Source of the DNA: Owenia fusiformis
Taxonomy: Eukaryota > Annelida > Polychaeta > Sabellida > Oweniidae
Direction: 5' to 3'
NCBI GenBank assembly: GCA_903813345.2
Contig: CAIIXF020000006.1
Coordinates: forward strand, 20,469,936 to 20,533,935
DNA length: 64,000 nt
Part shown: positions 49,168 through 62,500 of the stretch, one piece after another
Position numbering within the stretch: position 1 is the stretch's first letter
Layout: each line of letters begins with the position of its first letter
The notes under the pieces: generated by a model
What the model was told of the DNA's origin: nothing
The model's input: only the letters and a program-made list of their open reading frames with translations
Database searches by the model: none
Position numbers and translations under genes: made by a program

Positions 49168-49669
49168 CAGGGCTGTCAACTTGGGACCACCTAATATGAG
49201 TGACTTCAAAATGTTGGACACCTAAGTCCAAATCTGAACACTTTTGTCCAAATTTTGAACACCTTTGGCCAACTTTTAAACACCTTTGGCCAAAGTTTGA
49301 GCACCTTTGCCAAACTTTGAACACCTCAAATTTTTCGCGCTCGCTACTCTCGCGATGTCGTCAACGGGGGGGGGGGGGGGGGGGGGGGGGGTAGGTACGA
49401 AATATTTCCAAAGAACATGCGTGACACATACGGGATTCGCGTGACAAATCCGAACAAATTGCGTTCGGTTTTTCCCGGCGTTCGTATTTTTACCGTATCG
49501 TAAACATATTTCGAAAAAATTTCTACAGAAATATTTTTGCTTGACAATTACCAGGTAAAATGCGTATTTTGCGTGACATTTTGTGTCACGCAAAAAAAAC
49601 TGGCGTGACTTCAAATTCTTCAGCAAATGCGTGACAAATACGCAAATTGCGGGACAGTTGACAGGCCTG
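49168..49669. mobile_element. hAT-like element with CAGGGCTGTCAACT ends and a G-run
   Basis: The left end CAGGGCTGTCAACT and the right end AGTTGACAGGCCTG are 14-bp inverted repeats with one mismatch. CAAATA directly flanks both sides (49162-49167 and 49670-49675), possibly the remains of a target duplication. Inside, 49205-49325 holds a decayed tandem of about 24 bp (TTTGAACACCTTTGGCCAAA-like). A run of more than 20 G lies at about 49367-49391, and the right half repeats GCGTGACA. The G-run reads as poly-proline on the - strand and is not a gene. Confidence 0.7.
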
Positions 49670-49961
49670 CAAATAGGGGCAGTATATAATTTTCTCATTT
49701 TAGGCATATAGAACTCAAATTATTAGAGCACAAATTATTAACAGATGTGATACGACCCCTTTTCTTCTGATATGAGTAGGTTAAACTATTGAACGATATC
49801 GCTGAGAATCAATAAATCAGAGAAAGTGTCTGATTAAATCAGTTGCTAAGTATCTATAATTAATTGTTATATCATAGAGAAATGTAATTGGCGGCAGGTG
49901 CCTAGTTACCTTATAAGTTCATTATATTATTAATGTGTGCAGTATTTCTTTATATTTGAAG

Positions 49962-50071
49962 CCATGATGTTTTTTCAGCATTCGGCATTGGTGGTCAATG
50001 TCTGTAACAAATGTTACAGTTGTGTTACCATTTGTAATAACTATTCAAGGAAGTAACATTTTGACATATTA
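49962..50071 (+). repeat. Dispersed GGTGTT repeat, copy e
   Basis: TCAGCATTCGGCATTGGTGG, TCTGTAACAAATG, TTACCATTTGTAATAAC and GGAAGTAACATTTTGACAT, in the order seen in the copy at 10366. Confidence 0.45.
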
Positions 50072-50939
50072 ATACTTAGTATTTTGATTATTGTGAGAAT
50101 TAGAATTGATAGGAAACTCTCATTTTGTAAACAGTACTTGAAATAAGCAAATTGACCACATAGCTTTATGGCATTCCAAAACCCAATTCAAATGAATTTA
50201 GACTGCTAGATAACCCATTGATGTTTTTTCAAGAGTTTTGATATCATAACAAATCAGTGTTAAATTGAGAATATTTGAGCAATTTTGTAAGGAATATGTG
50301 ATACTTTGTGAAAAGTGTTCAGATTAGACAGGTAATTTTTTCAAATATGAGTGTTCACTGTTCAGATGAGGAGGATATGTTCAGGGTCTTTTAACATGGG
50401 AGTCAATTGGAGGAAAAAAAGTGTTCAGATTAGAGGTTGTTCAGAATCGCCAGGTGTTCAGATATACAGGTTTCACTGTACAATAACCTTAGAATGATAA
50501 ATTGAATTATATGTTACTCAACACTCATTGTATAAATGTTTATTGTATACTATTACGCAATCTTTTATATATTGATGAGATTGCTTACGCTTGAAATGGT
50601 GTACATATATGCCAATCCCAATGCTGGTTTTGGAACAAAAAAGTAATTGGTGTTGTCCTAGAGAATACTAGATTTTTAGTTCTATCTTCAATATATAGAG
50701 TTTATGATATTAAGAAAGTCTTTATTACTGTATTTTATTGTCTGTTCACTTGAGACTCTTTATCTATACCTGTATACCTAGCTATTAACTTCAAATCCCA
50801 GTCCAAACAGAGCCAAGCATCTTATCTTGCCCTCCTTGTCAACATCTCAATAGACTTCTAAGTGAAAACAACATTTATTGGATGAAAGTGTTGAAAGTAA
50901 ATATGACTTTGCTTCTTCGTATGTGCTGGTTATCTTGTA

Positions 50940-51345
50940 TGCTTATAGACTATTATTGAAGTGCTACATTGCTTAAAGTCTTTTATTAAGGGGTTACCAT
51001 ACTAAAAGTCTTAATTAATTGTTTCAATTGTCTATAGTCTTTTATTATAGGCTTACGATGCTTAAAGACTATCATTGAAGTGCTACAATGCTTAAAATAT
51101 TTTATTATAGTTGTACATTGCTTGAAGTCTTTTATTATAGTATTACAGAGTTTAAAGTATTTTATTATTCGTAGTGTTACGGTGCTTTAAGTCATTTACT
51201 ATGATGTTACAGTACTTTAAGTCTTTTATTATAATATTATATTGCTTAAAGTCTTTTATTATAGTATTATATTGCTTAAAGTCTTTTATTATAGTATTAT
51301 ATTGCTTAAAGTCTTTTATTATAGTGTTACAGATTGTTACAGTGC
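50940..51345. repeat. 30-bp degenerate tandem repeat
   Basis: The phrase GCTTAAAGTCTTTTATTATA recurs about a dozen times. Units at 51241, 51271 and 51301 are exact 30-mers, the rest are decayed. Intronic, AT-rich, non-coding. Confidence 0.8.
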
Positions 51346-51399
51346 TTAAAGTCTTAAAAATATCAAACTTCCAACTGAATTGAAATCATGTATTGTTCA

Positions 51400-54300
51400 C
51401 ATTCTCTGTTTTTTACTAAAATGTCTCAATTTGGTCAGAATATCATCCGAATTTTAGTATTTTTTTTATTTTATTTCCTCAGCTACTCTCAACTCTGGGT
51501 GCAACTTCAGTGCAGAATGTTAAACATTACAAGTAGAAACTGTAGATCCAAGGTCATACCAACTGAACTTGAAAATAATTTCTGAATAATCAGAAATTTG
51601 AATTCCTAAAGGCAATTGAATATATTACAAAACTGTACAAAGATTTCAGAAAATTTTGAAAGTAGGATTCTTGGAGCCAGTAACTGTTACCAACTAAACT
51701 TGAAGTTTTCTGAATATCTCAGAAGTAAAATATATTTGGAGATCTGATTTTTAGGGCTGTAACAGATTAGTTGTTTTTCAGCCAGATAATATATTCATAT
51801 CCGGCTCCGCTCACATGTTTTTATGTTATAAGAAACCAAATTTACAAACTTTTCCTGATAATTTTGAAACAAATGCTTTTCTAAATAAACATCGCCATAG
51901 ATCATAAACCTGTATATAAGCTAATAAGTGCTTAGTCAAATGCAAGTTTGATAAGTACCTACTAATATAATTAATTTCTGTGAATATTACGTAGATTGAT
52001 AGAGAACATAACGTTTGTGGGTTCAAGTTTAACTGGGTGGAGTAACTTTCAAGTTGCTTTCAAATATGTAACTTGTGTTAATTTGATGCTATTGAATTTG
52101 GCAGATTTTCTGCTTTTTGATTTTGGTTGCTGTATATTTTGGCGGATTTGAGTTTAGTTCAATTTCTGTATTTTCTTACCTTCTTACAACAGTTCTTCTA
52201 AATAATCAATCTTATTTTTAAAATGATTTCCTAAGTTTATCTTATTTGAAGGCTAACTTAATATCTGTATACTGTTATTTTAGATTTTTGTGAATGTGTA
52301 AATTGGCAAATATTTCAAGTAAGAAAATTTGAAAGGATAAAGTGAGTATCAAAACCCAAGCTACAGTCACTTATTATCTAAAAATTAAAATAAATATTTT
52401 TATTAAGTGTTAACATGATTTTACATTTTAGATTGTATATTATTTACTAATCCACTTGTAAAGCTGTGTATGTCATTTTGCTTTACATCATGTATATATT
52501 ATGCTGTATTTATTTACTTTTGTAAGCCTGTCTTATCAATTCAACTGATAAATCAAAATCGTTTTTGTGGAAAATAGGTTTTATCTTGTTATCAAATGTC
52601 TTTATCTTGTCACATCTTTTCTTGTTATCATAGATAAGCAGTAATTCAAGAAACATAAAAGATGTGTAATATTGCTTAATATTGCTCAAAACATCTAGGT
52701 CAGTTGTTATTTCTGATCCGAATCACAAAAACAAAATTTTATCAAATTTTCTCATTGCCAAAATATTTTTATTATAGTAGGTTAGGAAAATGATTATAAC
52801 GAAGTTTCATGAATGATTATAAATATGTATCGTTGACATGGAATATGTTTGCCAGAAGCTATTTTGGAAATATTTTTTAAGTCAGCCTCGAAAAAATGAA
52901 TATTTTTCATTTTAAGATATTTTAACCTCAAGATGGTACAAAATAAAAAATGCATCATATACAATAAATTAAATATTAAAGCATTATCTTATTTTTTGTA
53001 AATGCAAGAATATTGTTTATGATTATGGCATATTAATAGCAAAAAAGATGTTGAGCAAGATTTAAAAACGAAACTAGAGTTACGAGGCTGGAGGCCTTTC
53101 ATCCGCAAGTCATGTTTATTTAATATCATCAATTAACCACTTGAGAGACATTCACTTTACTTTGATCGTGTAATTTTGTATTTATCACAGTATATATGAA
53201 AAATGTTTGAACATCTTTATCTGTTTTTCGCCAAACCCCTGAGGATATAAAATTCATTCAATTTCATAATTAGAACATTTATATTTTCTTTAAAGATCAC
53301 TATATATTACAGATGTCAGATTTATGATTTGATACTATGTTTATGTTGTCTTTTTTAATGTTATTTGAATCTTTGTCTAATATTTGATGAATTCATTTTA
53401 TATTAATTACATGTACCATAATTAGATGTTTTATCTTCAAGGTAAAACACAATAGGACTTATTAACTTAAAAAAACCAAAGCACCATTTTTTGAGAAATA
53501 GAAGTCACATCCTTTTTAAATAAGACCTGCACGAATCTCTATTTATTCTTATTAATTTGAAAAAATCTGTACAAATTGAAAAAATCAATGCAAATTGAAA
53601 TAGCATACAAAATATGGACATACGAGACATTTGAATATCCCTTCTCAAATATAGGTATTGATAATATAAAATAACATATGGCTATCATTTGGCATAATAA
53701 AGATTTGAAGAGGTTTGAATGCCCCTTTTGGTCGTATTATTTAGATTCATTGCTCCCAACTCTCGGGTAACTCCACGTAACATCATGCTTAGCAAATACC
53801 GTCCAAATTGAGCATACACCTACGTCAATATAGAAGTTAGTTTAAAAAATTAAGTGCTATTTCGGGGTGATAAGGGTTATAGTTTATATGGTCTAGGGGT
53901 AGGCATTTTGGTGTTTGTCTCAGTATTATACAAATAGAATGGATTCATAAGACTTGATACTGGGTTTGATACAGACCATTATATCTTTGTAGGAGGGCAT
54001 ATTGATATAGTGTACTTTTAAAGTCAGCATTTTGTTAATTTTTGACCAGTGTTTTTGGGAGGCTGTGTCAGCCTTCAACAGGCAGCGCTTGTGGTTGCTT
54101 TGCATTTTCCGTAACAATTTGTTAGATTTATGTTCACATTTCAATTAACTTTGCTGATGCTTGTTCAATATTTCCATTCATCAGTCTGAGAGAGAAACAA
54201 TTGTGTTTAATATAGCTGTCCCCAAAAACATGTCTATATGAGGGTTAAAAGAGTTTAATTCCTGCCTGTTTTTCCCACGGTCCTGTTCCCAATCAGGGGA

Positions 54301-54625
54301 TGGGCATTTTCCATCAGATTGCATCAGAGTTATCTGGATCAGTCTTTGTAGAGGCTGGGGTCTTTTATGGAGGTGTATATTGCGGATCTTGGTATTCCCT
54401 GATCTTGGTAGTAAGCCTATTTCGTGATTTTGTCTGTTCTGGATGATGAAATGTGTCAATTTCTATAAACCCCCATGGAAAAGCAAAATAGAATATGTTT
54501 ACAAGAACATCAATATTATTTACATATTTAGGTTATATACTTTTGAACAATGCCCTCATCATTTGCATATACAGTTACACAAAACATCATATACCAATCC
54601 AAGGGATATGATTTATTAGAAACTT
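51400..54625. other. AT-rich intronic stretch without supported features
   Basis: No exon, transposon end or array stands out in this part of intron 1. Composition is strongly A+T, especially 52300-53600. Confidence 0.5.
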
Positions 54626-54631
54626 TACCTT

Positions 54632-54700
54632 GATAAATGAGACTTGACCTTGATATATGGGACTTGACCTTGATATATGGGACTTGACCTTATTGTATAA
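54632..54700. repeat. 20-bp tandem repeat, about 3.5 units
   Basis: TGATATATGGGACTTGACCT is repeated, with decayed copies on either side. Confidence 0.75.
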
Positions 54701-54946
54701 AACTTGACTTTGCCATATGAAGCCTTCAATCTTATATCCATTGGTCTTATATGTTACCGATGGTACCACTTTAATAGACACAAGAGTTGTAATAGTATAT
54801 CAGAAATTGGTTGAAGTCATCATCGTGTTTATAGGTGTTGTGTTATATATCATTGTTGCCCTTTATGCTTTCCCATATGAAAACTTCAAAGTAATTACTC
54901 TCTGATGCAAATTGATCTAATGATGGGTTTTCTTGTATTATTTCAG

Positions 54947-55099
54947 TTGCGGATCCATCAAATCCAACATCGTGTATCTGCCCGCAAAATCTGTTCCAGT
55001 GTGACCCATCAAGCACAGAGGGATGCACGTGTATCCCTTTATACTGGGTATGTGATGGGGACAATGACTGCGATCAGGCTAATGATGAGGCCAGATGTG
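54947..55099 (+). CDS. LDLa-repeat protein, exon 2: LDLa module with eight cysteines
   Basis: Acceptor TTATTTCAG, donor GTGAGT, 153 bp, phase 1 at both ends. It encodes 50 full codons with an LDLa core: LFQC, then CIPLYWVCDGDNDCDQANDE and a final C. The acidic residues of the calcium site (D-G-D-N-D-C-D...N-D-E) are all present, with Asn where most modules have Ser. It differs from a standard module in having two extra cysteines: a CIC start and an insertion SSTEGCTC before IPLYW. Eight cysteines could make four disulfides, or the extra pair may bond with KCMGGC at the end of exon 1. LDLa modules normally have six cysteines and about 40 residues and bind ligands in LRP-type proteins. Confidence 0.88.
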
Positions 55100-57930
55100 G
55101 TGAGTAGAAACAATGAATGGAAAGTAGTGGAAATAGCAGGTTTAGAGTATAATATGATCAATCAAGCATAAATATATTCCTCATTTGGTATTTGGAGAAT
55201 TGGACATTGGGGACCATGCATGTAATCATGCAAGTGATGATTCAACTGAAAAATGAAAAGCATATGTAATATGAAGAAATGTGACTATCATGATTTATAG
55301 GCACAAAGAAGTAAAACTAACCAATTTGGGCAGTTTGGCTTTACAGTAATTAACCTCATGACTACCCAGAATTGCTCATTTTAACAGTGTTAAATTGTGT
55401 AATCTACACAAATTATGTAGAAAGAATCATTACTATGTTGCAAGGTTAAAGTAAATAAAATGCTAATGAGTCTTGCATTAGAGGAAACATTTCATAACTG
55501 ATGTCAGGTTAGAGTTTATGTCAGATTAGTGCTGGTGTCAGATTAGTGCTGACATATTATTGAATGCCTACAGTTTTGATGTTAGACATCATTTATTGGA
55601 GTGACGTTTCACACAAGAGGAGACAGGAACTATTTCTTTGCTTTAATTTGATATATCATCAAGGGTTATGTCACATTATGTTGCACTGATGTCATATAAG
55701 GAAATTCATTGTAGCTGTGTCATATTAACTCCCAATGCAAATAGTGCAATTGAATTTATTTTTCTATCGTTTACGAGTTATTGTAATGAAGAGACTGTAT
55801 TCATGGCAAAGCATCTCTAAGGTATCATTTTGCAGTTTCAGAAAGGCATTGTGACCTTTATAATTAAGGGATGTAACAGAATGCCAGAATTAAGAAAAAC
55901 AATTCTATTGTTGGGTTCTGTTTATATATGAGCCTAACTGAATTATCTGATAATGGAAAATGAATACTCCCAAATCGAAAAAATTCTCACAAGTCTTGTT
56001 GATTCAAAAAATAGCACGAGTGATGATTTTACTTGTCAAAATATTTCTCAATGTAAACTGGTATTTTTTATTAGAAATGCTAAGACCACCGTGGCTGATC
56101 ATTCAAATAAGACATCTCTAATTACTATGCTACATAGAAATAGTTTTGGGAGATATTTTAGAACTCTGCCTACATCATTTCTAAAGTTAAGAACAAAGAA
56201 CTTATCTTTCGATTATCATAAGAAGTGTATAGGGAGATAAGAAAAGGTACATTTCAAAACATATCTGTCATATTTGATGTGTTACAGTTGCAAGAATATC
56301 AACAATTGAAAAGTAAAAGGAGCTTGTGTTTCAAATGAATCTTTTATATTGATAAAATGAAAAAAGGATTTGGTGAAACACCATTTGTCCTTGTAACTCT
56401 CATTTTGAGATTTGGTTAAAACAGGTAAAGGAGGGGCATGGTTAGTTATGAAGCATATGATGCTGTTACTGTCTCACTAGAATTTTACAGAAAAATATTT
56501 TGCAACATTTTTTTCAACTAAAACTCATAATGGTGCCCATACAAGTACAATATCATACTTGGCTTAAGTTTTCTTTTGAAGTTTTATCTTATCTTGTCTT
56601 TTTTAATTTGCCTCCCCTAAATTTGGATCCTGGCTTGGCCCATGTTAGAATATAAAATGTGCCTCGCCCCAAGGTTTACATTACCTCTTTGGAAGGACAT
56701 TGAGTAATTAACACATTTTTCTTGTGAAATATTTATCTTTTGTATTTGGACTGACTTGTTTTTTACTTGAAAACCAGGTTTTTCTTATGGAATTTGACAC
56801 TAGGATATAAAAGTGAAGGACTTTGGTGTTAGACCCCCCGATAATTAGCCACAACAGAGCTTTTTGGACACTTAAAGATATGCCTGGATCTCAAGATATG
56901 CCAGGGATTCATTGAGACATATTTTACACTGCAAAAATTAAGGGACCAGGCCAAATATTATAAAACATGTGAATTTCACTGACAAGCTATTTTTTAAAAA
57001 ATTCACCCATTCATGGTTTTGACATATTGTAAATAAATAATTTTACAAAATTTATCTTGATACAAAATAACAGGAAAGCCCATGATGAAAATTATGAAAA
57101 TTGCATGCATGAATTAAAATAACATGTTTTTAAGTACATGTATTTACATTTTATGTGAATTAAATCCGATATGGGGAACAGAACAAATATCCCCTTTTTG
57201 TAGGTATAAGGATGAGATATATTTATTAATCACTTCATATTTAGCAATAGAAAATGTTATTATTTTGACACAACCCCTTAAAGTATGACACTATAAAATC
57301 ATAAAAAGTGGAGGGAATATATACAACTACTACAGGTCTTTAAGAACAGGGAAATCAAGAACACCAGACCTTTAAATTAAAGTATCATAATCACATAAAT
57401 GGTACCTATAAAAATAGTTTGGACACCTGGTCTTGATACTGGTATAGACAATATGACATTTTAAGTCATAAATACATATATAATTTACAAGGACATCATA
57501 ACTGCACCAGTTTTCTTTTTAACAAGTGTAGGTTTATTTTAGCAATGCCATTGTGCAATGTGTACTTTTGAGCATCTGTATATCTAAGCAACACTTTGGA
57601 GTATATTTTTTTAAATTTAGTTATTATTATTGATAAATTTTTGATTGATCTCCATAAAAAATGTGCACATGTCTAAAAGTATATATTTTTACACATGTGT
57701 GGCATGCAATCATGATTACACTGTTGATTATGGTCATTTGTGGCTCCTTTAGGCACTTAACCCATACTTGACATCTGTATGACTTATCAAGCGACAGTCT
57801 TATCCTGTGTTGTAAAACATTACATTTTACTAGGCAAATAAAAGTGAAGGAGAAACACATGTGGAGATAATATGCTTATCTATATAGGTCCAGAATGAAC
57901 ATGAATTCATGTCCAGCTGAATAGGTTATT

Positions 57931-59245
57931 ATCCCATCGAACGAAGTTCGGGGGGATATAGGGAACTCCTCCGTCCGTCCGTCCATCCGTCCGTACGTCC
58001 GTCCGTACGTACGTACGTCCGTCCGTCCGTCTGTCAAGCCTGAGGAACCTGCTTTTATATCTAATGTGGATTTTTATCTTACCAATCATGACTTAAATAT
58101 TAATATGGGTATTTCCTATAATTAATATATACTGGATTTTAACTTACCAAATATGACTTCAATATTAATATGGGTTTAAACCTATAATGTATTAAATACT
58201 GGATATGACAAGTAAATAAAATCAATTATAATCTACCTATATGATGTAGATATCCAAATGTTGGTCTGAATTTATCTTTGTGGAAAGATTGTATGCTTCA
58301 GTTGCTCTTTAACAAAACATGTGGGACAGTGTATCTATATATTACAAGATGTCCGTCCGTCCGGGCAATAACTCAAATACCGTTGGCCCGATTTTGTTCA
58401 TATTTTGTACACATATACCTTATGGGGGTAGAAGATCTGCTCGAAAGCCGATTTTCAAAATGGCCGCTCATTTCAAAATGGCGGCCATTTTAGTGCCGAT
58501 TTTACAGTAATTTAGGTGCAATATGTAAAACTGTTATACAGTTTAAAATTATAAAGGACATTAATAATGCTACAAATGTAGATATTAAAGAAGCACATGG
58601 CAGCCATCTTGAAAAATGGCAGCCTTTACTCGTCATTTTTGCTATAACTCAAAAAATAGTGGAGCGATTTTGTTCATATTTGGTATGTGAATACTATAAG
58701 CATTGTACACTGTCAAAGACACTTTTGGTAGAAGGCGGCCATTTTGAAAAAAAAATGGCCGCCATTTTAACGTATTTTACTACAACTCGAAAAGTAGTGG
58801 AGCAATTTTGTTCATATTTGGTATGTGAATACTATAAGCATGGCACACTGTCCTATGACACTTTTGGTAGAAGGCAGCCATTTTGAATTTTTTTTTGAAA
58901 AATGGCCGCCATTTTAACGTATTTTACTATAACTTGAAAAGTATTGGAGCAATTTTGTTCATATTTGATATGTGAATACTTTAAGCATGGCACATTGTCT
59001 AATAAAACTTTGGGGAGTTGTCGGCCATTTTGAAAAATGGCCACCATTTTTATGTGTGTTATTTTACAAGTACGTGTGCGATTTTTCAAAAATTTTAGAG
59101 GTGGCTACTGAAAAGCATATTATTTCTTCTGATGACAACTTGGCTAGTGAGCAACCATTTTGAAAATGGTGGCCTTTCTGGTGTGTTGTTTTATGATATT
59201 TGCTATTCGTTTGTAAAAATGCCAGCCATTTCTGTTCGATGGGAT
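57931..59245. mobile_element. Large dispersed element with ATCCCATCGAAC ends and ATGGCCGCCATTTT blocks
   Basis: ATCCCATCGAAC at 57931-57942 and its exact reverse complement at 59234-59245 mark the likely ends. Next to the left end is a GTCCGTCCG/GTACGTACG block (about 57970-58035), and another GTCCGTCCG block starts at 58350. The body holds about four units of roughly 135 bp, each with ATTTTGTTCATATTTGGTAT, AAGCATGGCACACTGTC and a palindromic GGCCATTTTGAAAAAATGGCC-like block. No transposase. The two ends may not belong to one insertion. Confidence 0.5.
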
Positions 59246-59418
59246 TCGCTACGCTTTGGCGTTGCCGTTGTTCTGGTTTGCTCATACAATTTGAAATACC
59301 CCAAATTAAATTAAGTAAAATTCCATAATATAATAGAATAGTACCCGAGGCAGAATCCCTCATTAATACTCAGGAATCAGGAAGGCCATTTTTCCATTTC
59401 ATTTTCCACCTTATTTTC

Positions 59419-59513
59419 GGGCACATCTACCCTGCATGCAGAGTCTAGTTATAAACTACTAACGAAGCTCTCTTTTATGAAGCAAAAAACGAATCCAAAG
59501 GGTATGTCACATC
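59419..59513. mobile_element. Internally deleted 77-bp copy of the TACCCT MITE
   Basis: The element is 59428-59504. It keeps only TACCCTGCATGCAGAGTCTA plus GTTATAAACTA at the left and AACGAAGCTCTCTTTTATGA to CAAAGGGTA at the right, with the promoter-like middle missing. The 9-bp flanks GGGCACATC and TGTCACATC agree at seven positions, so it looks like a true insertion rather than a chance fragment. It lies in intron 2 of the LDLa gene. Confidence 0.75.
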
Positions 59514-62500
59514 TCATCTCTCTCTTGCTATTTTTCCCAATCTTCTCTTTGTCACTAATCTTTCATCTATAATTTCCTAATTCAATTTGTATGACTTTCC
59601 TATGAATTTTATATGACATATTTATAGGTGAAACAATTAAAAATTGTCAGACCCTTTGGCTTGTCTCGCATTGTTAGGAAACATGTAATGGGGAAATAAG
59701 CAGATCAGTCACACCATATTTATTATAGTAAGGGCTGCATGTTCCCATAAAATATAAGTGACACAATGGGAAGGGGGTCTTGGAGCATGCACTCAGAAAA
59801 CATTTGAAGACCCCCATTTGACACAATCTGAGTGTGTCTAAGGAAACCATTTAGCATTAGTCTGCATTAATTGTGGGATCCACAGCCTTTACTATCCTTT
59901 TGGAATAGTTCAGTTCTCTCAAAAGCGTGAGGTAAAGAGGGGCTCTGATAAATCAGAATGATTAGTCTGTATAGTTCAACGATATAATATCATATCTAAA
60001 TCCTAAAATGGTGACAGTTCTGGTCAGTCAATCAGTTACATAGATGTCTAAACTGTTCGAGGAGTCATTAGGTATAGTGCATCTGGGGTTATCATTTTAC
60101 ATGTATGTATTAAGAGATGGGCATGTCTTGAGTCTGATATCGAGCAATTACCTCCATTTGACCAGGTGATGTAAATAAAAGTGTCTCGTGTTTAATTGTT
60201 TTTGTGTTGTAATCAATGAACATGTTGTAATCAGAAATACCTTACCTTATTTGACTCCAATTTCGAGGATTGTGACCCCAAAGGCTTAAGTATTAAATAT
60301 TCATACATTCTTCAAGCATTTTATTATATATTGTAATTGTCTACCTTGGCCATGTTATGTAAGATATAAGTGACTTTGGCATTATTTTCCTGAAGGAGTA
60401 ACCTTTGGTAGAAATATTTAGCTAAAAAATCTGAATTTTTAATTTTCAATTAATCAAACTTTTAATCAAAATTGCTACTTAAAACAGGACTCCCCTCTGG
60501 CGGTGACGTGTGTTTGTGTTTTTGGGGGTTGAAGAAATGACATTATTTCATTGAACTATACAGTCTTAACAAACAGCCTCAAAAAATATGTAAATTAATG
60601 TTACGGTTGTCATGACATTATATCATTGAACAGTACAGTCCAACACACTGCCCCAAGAATATTTTTACCTGAAGTGACCTCCCATTGATTCATATAAGCG
60701 AATTACTAAATTAGCCACATTTTAATCTCACTGTGCACTAGTCTGTCTAGGAAATACCAGACAAGTCTGAGAGAAAATTTTATCAAGTAGGGTTGCGAAA
60801 AAAAGATTCTGAAGGTGTAAACATGGTATGTAAGACTGAATAGTGACTTTTATCAATCAATTAAGGCACACAATCAAACCGAAACTATTTGCGAGTGTGG
60901 AAATTGATTCAACGATGAGAGAATTTAAGGTGCAGCAGTAGTGGCCGATAGAGTACCTTCTGAAATATGCCAACCGAGGATTTATTTAGTGAAGAAAATT
61001 CTCAAGAAGTCAACAATTTTTCAAGTTTCAAAAAGCATGTTGAGTAATAGATTTTATGGATAGTTCTTATTTTGTAGAAAGAAATATAACCTGAATGTAC
61101 CTTTTGCATATTGAGTATAATTAAACTATTTTGATGAGGGTATATTCTTGTTAGAAGACAAGGCTTATCACGGGCACACTTCTGCTGCCTGTTAAGTGGC
61201 TTAATGAATGATGTAACAATTTAGTTGATTCAATAGACTTATCTTAAGGGGGATTGAGGATAAGTCAGCCATTCAGTTTTCAATAATCTACTTTATAAAC
61301 TGTCTGCCGATTTTGGATATGTCACACTGATTTTACTCTTTTTCTCCCCTGGTTTTGTATTCTTGGACCACCTCATTTGTTTATTCCAGGGGTGTATGGT
61401 CAGAGGTAGAATGTGTATATGCTCAACTTCTTTCTAGGAGTTTGGCATCTTGACCTTGACCTTTCTGTGACATCATTAGTTAGTATGTACCTGAGAATGT
61501 CTTATAGGTCTTGTGATGTCATTGCCAAACAAATCATACTTTTTACCATAAAGGCAATCCGATGTAGCATATGTTTAATTGTTTTATTTAATTTTTTGTA
61601 TTCCTTTATGCTATACTATCTTGTTAAAACCTGACTAACTTCCATACAAACTAGTTTTTAAATGCATATATGAGGTAAAGTGCTTATTTCCTGTTCTAAA
61701 TCAAATACTACTAGATAAAACCAGATGAGGGCTTACATTGTTAGATTATGTTACATCAATTGTAAAGTTCCAATAACTCTGGTATATTTTTATAGGATAT
61801 TGTTTTCATTTTTATCAATAAATGATTATATTAAATTCGTATCATGGTGGGCCTAAGCCTTTGAAGTATTATTAGGCTCTCTAAAGTACTTTGAACGTAG
61901 AACTTTTCCTGATAAACTAAAAGTTATGATATTGGATACATCGATTTACACGTATGTAATATAAAGTGCTTGTTACCTACATTATAAATGTCAAGTTGGC
62001 CTTTTCTTTGAATTTGATAAAGGTTGGAAGAATAGATGTAGCAAAAACTAAAAACCATGTTCCTTCAAAGTACTTAAACTAAATGATATAGAAGTAGTTA
62101 ATTCAAATTTTGTAGAAAAACCTCAGAAATAAGTGAGGAAACTGAAATTTTCAGTTTGAGGGTTCTACTCTGAGAGATTACAAAGATATACCAGCGCCAA
62201 TTAGATAGCTTTGATAAAGTGGATTGTTTGATAGATAGCTAATAGAAAACATACGGTCAATTAATCCGTTTACCTTTCATAATAATTCAAGGAAAGATTG
62301 GAATTCTTATATTTTATCCCCATTTCCTTTAAAGAGGAACTTCTACCTTTGTATAAGTCTGTCATATGTCATTCGAAACATTTATTGATCTGTTTTCCCA
62401 TTTTTATCTGCTTTACATTAAACAGATACTGATTTTGAGCAACAGAATATTCCTTTGCTCTACCCTAGATAAAAAGAAGACTGGTATTTCATTATCATGC

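Larger units (their letters stand above)
45999..54946 (+). other. Intron 1 of the LDLa gene (8.9 kb)
   Basis: Bounded by GTAAGT and TATTATTTCAG. It contains the element at 46385-46804, a CTCF-like word CCACCAGGTGGC at 47179-47190, the 34-bp array at 48251, the element at 49168-49669, the dispersed repeat at 49962, the 30-bp repeats near 51241 and a 20-bp repeat at 54632-54700. I found no further LDLa exon, but small exons of other types could be missed. Confidence 0.7.

Noticed and set aside
49276-49707. 143-codon - strand frame with poly-proline
   Set aside because: It lies within the CAGGGCTGTCAACT element, and the proline run is the G-run read backwards.
54717-54905. Hydrophobic 62-codon frame just before exon 2
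   Set aside because: It ends in a stop before the acceptor at 54946 and is out of register with exon 2, so it is intron.
55953-56240. 95-codon + strand frame in intron 2
   Set aside because: Low-complexity composition, no domain, no fitting splice sites with the LDLa exons.
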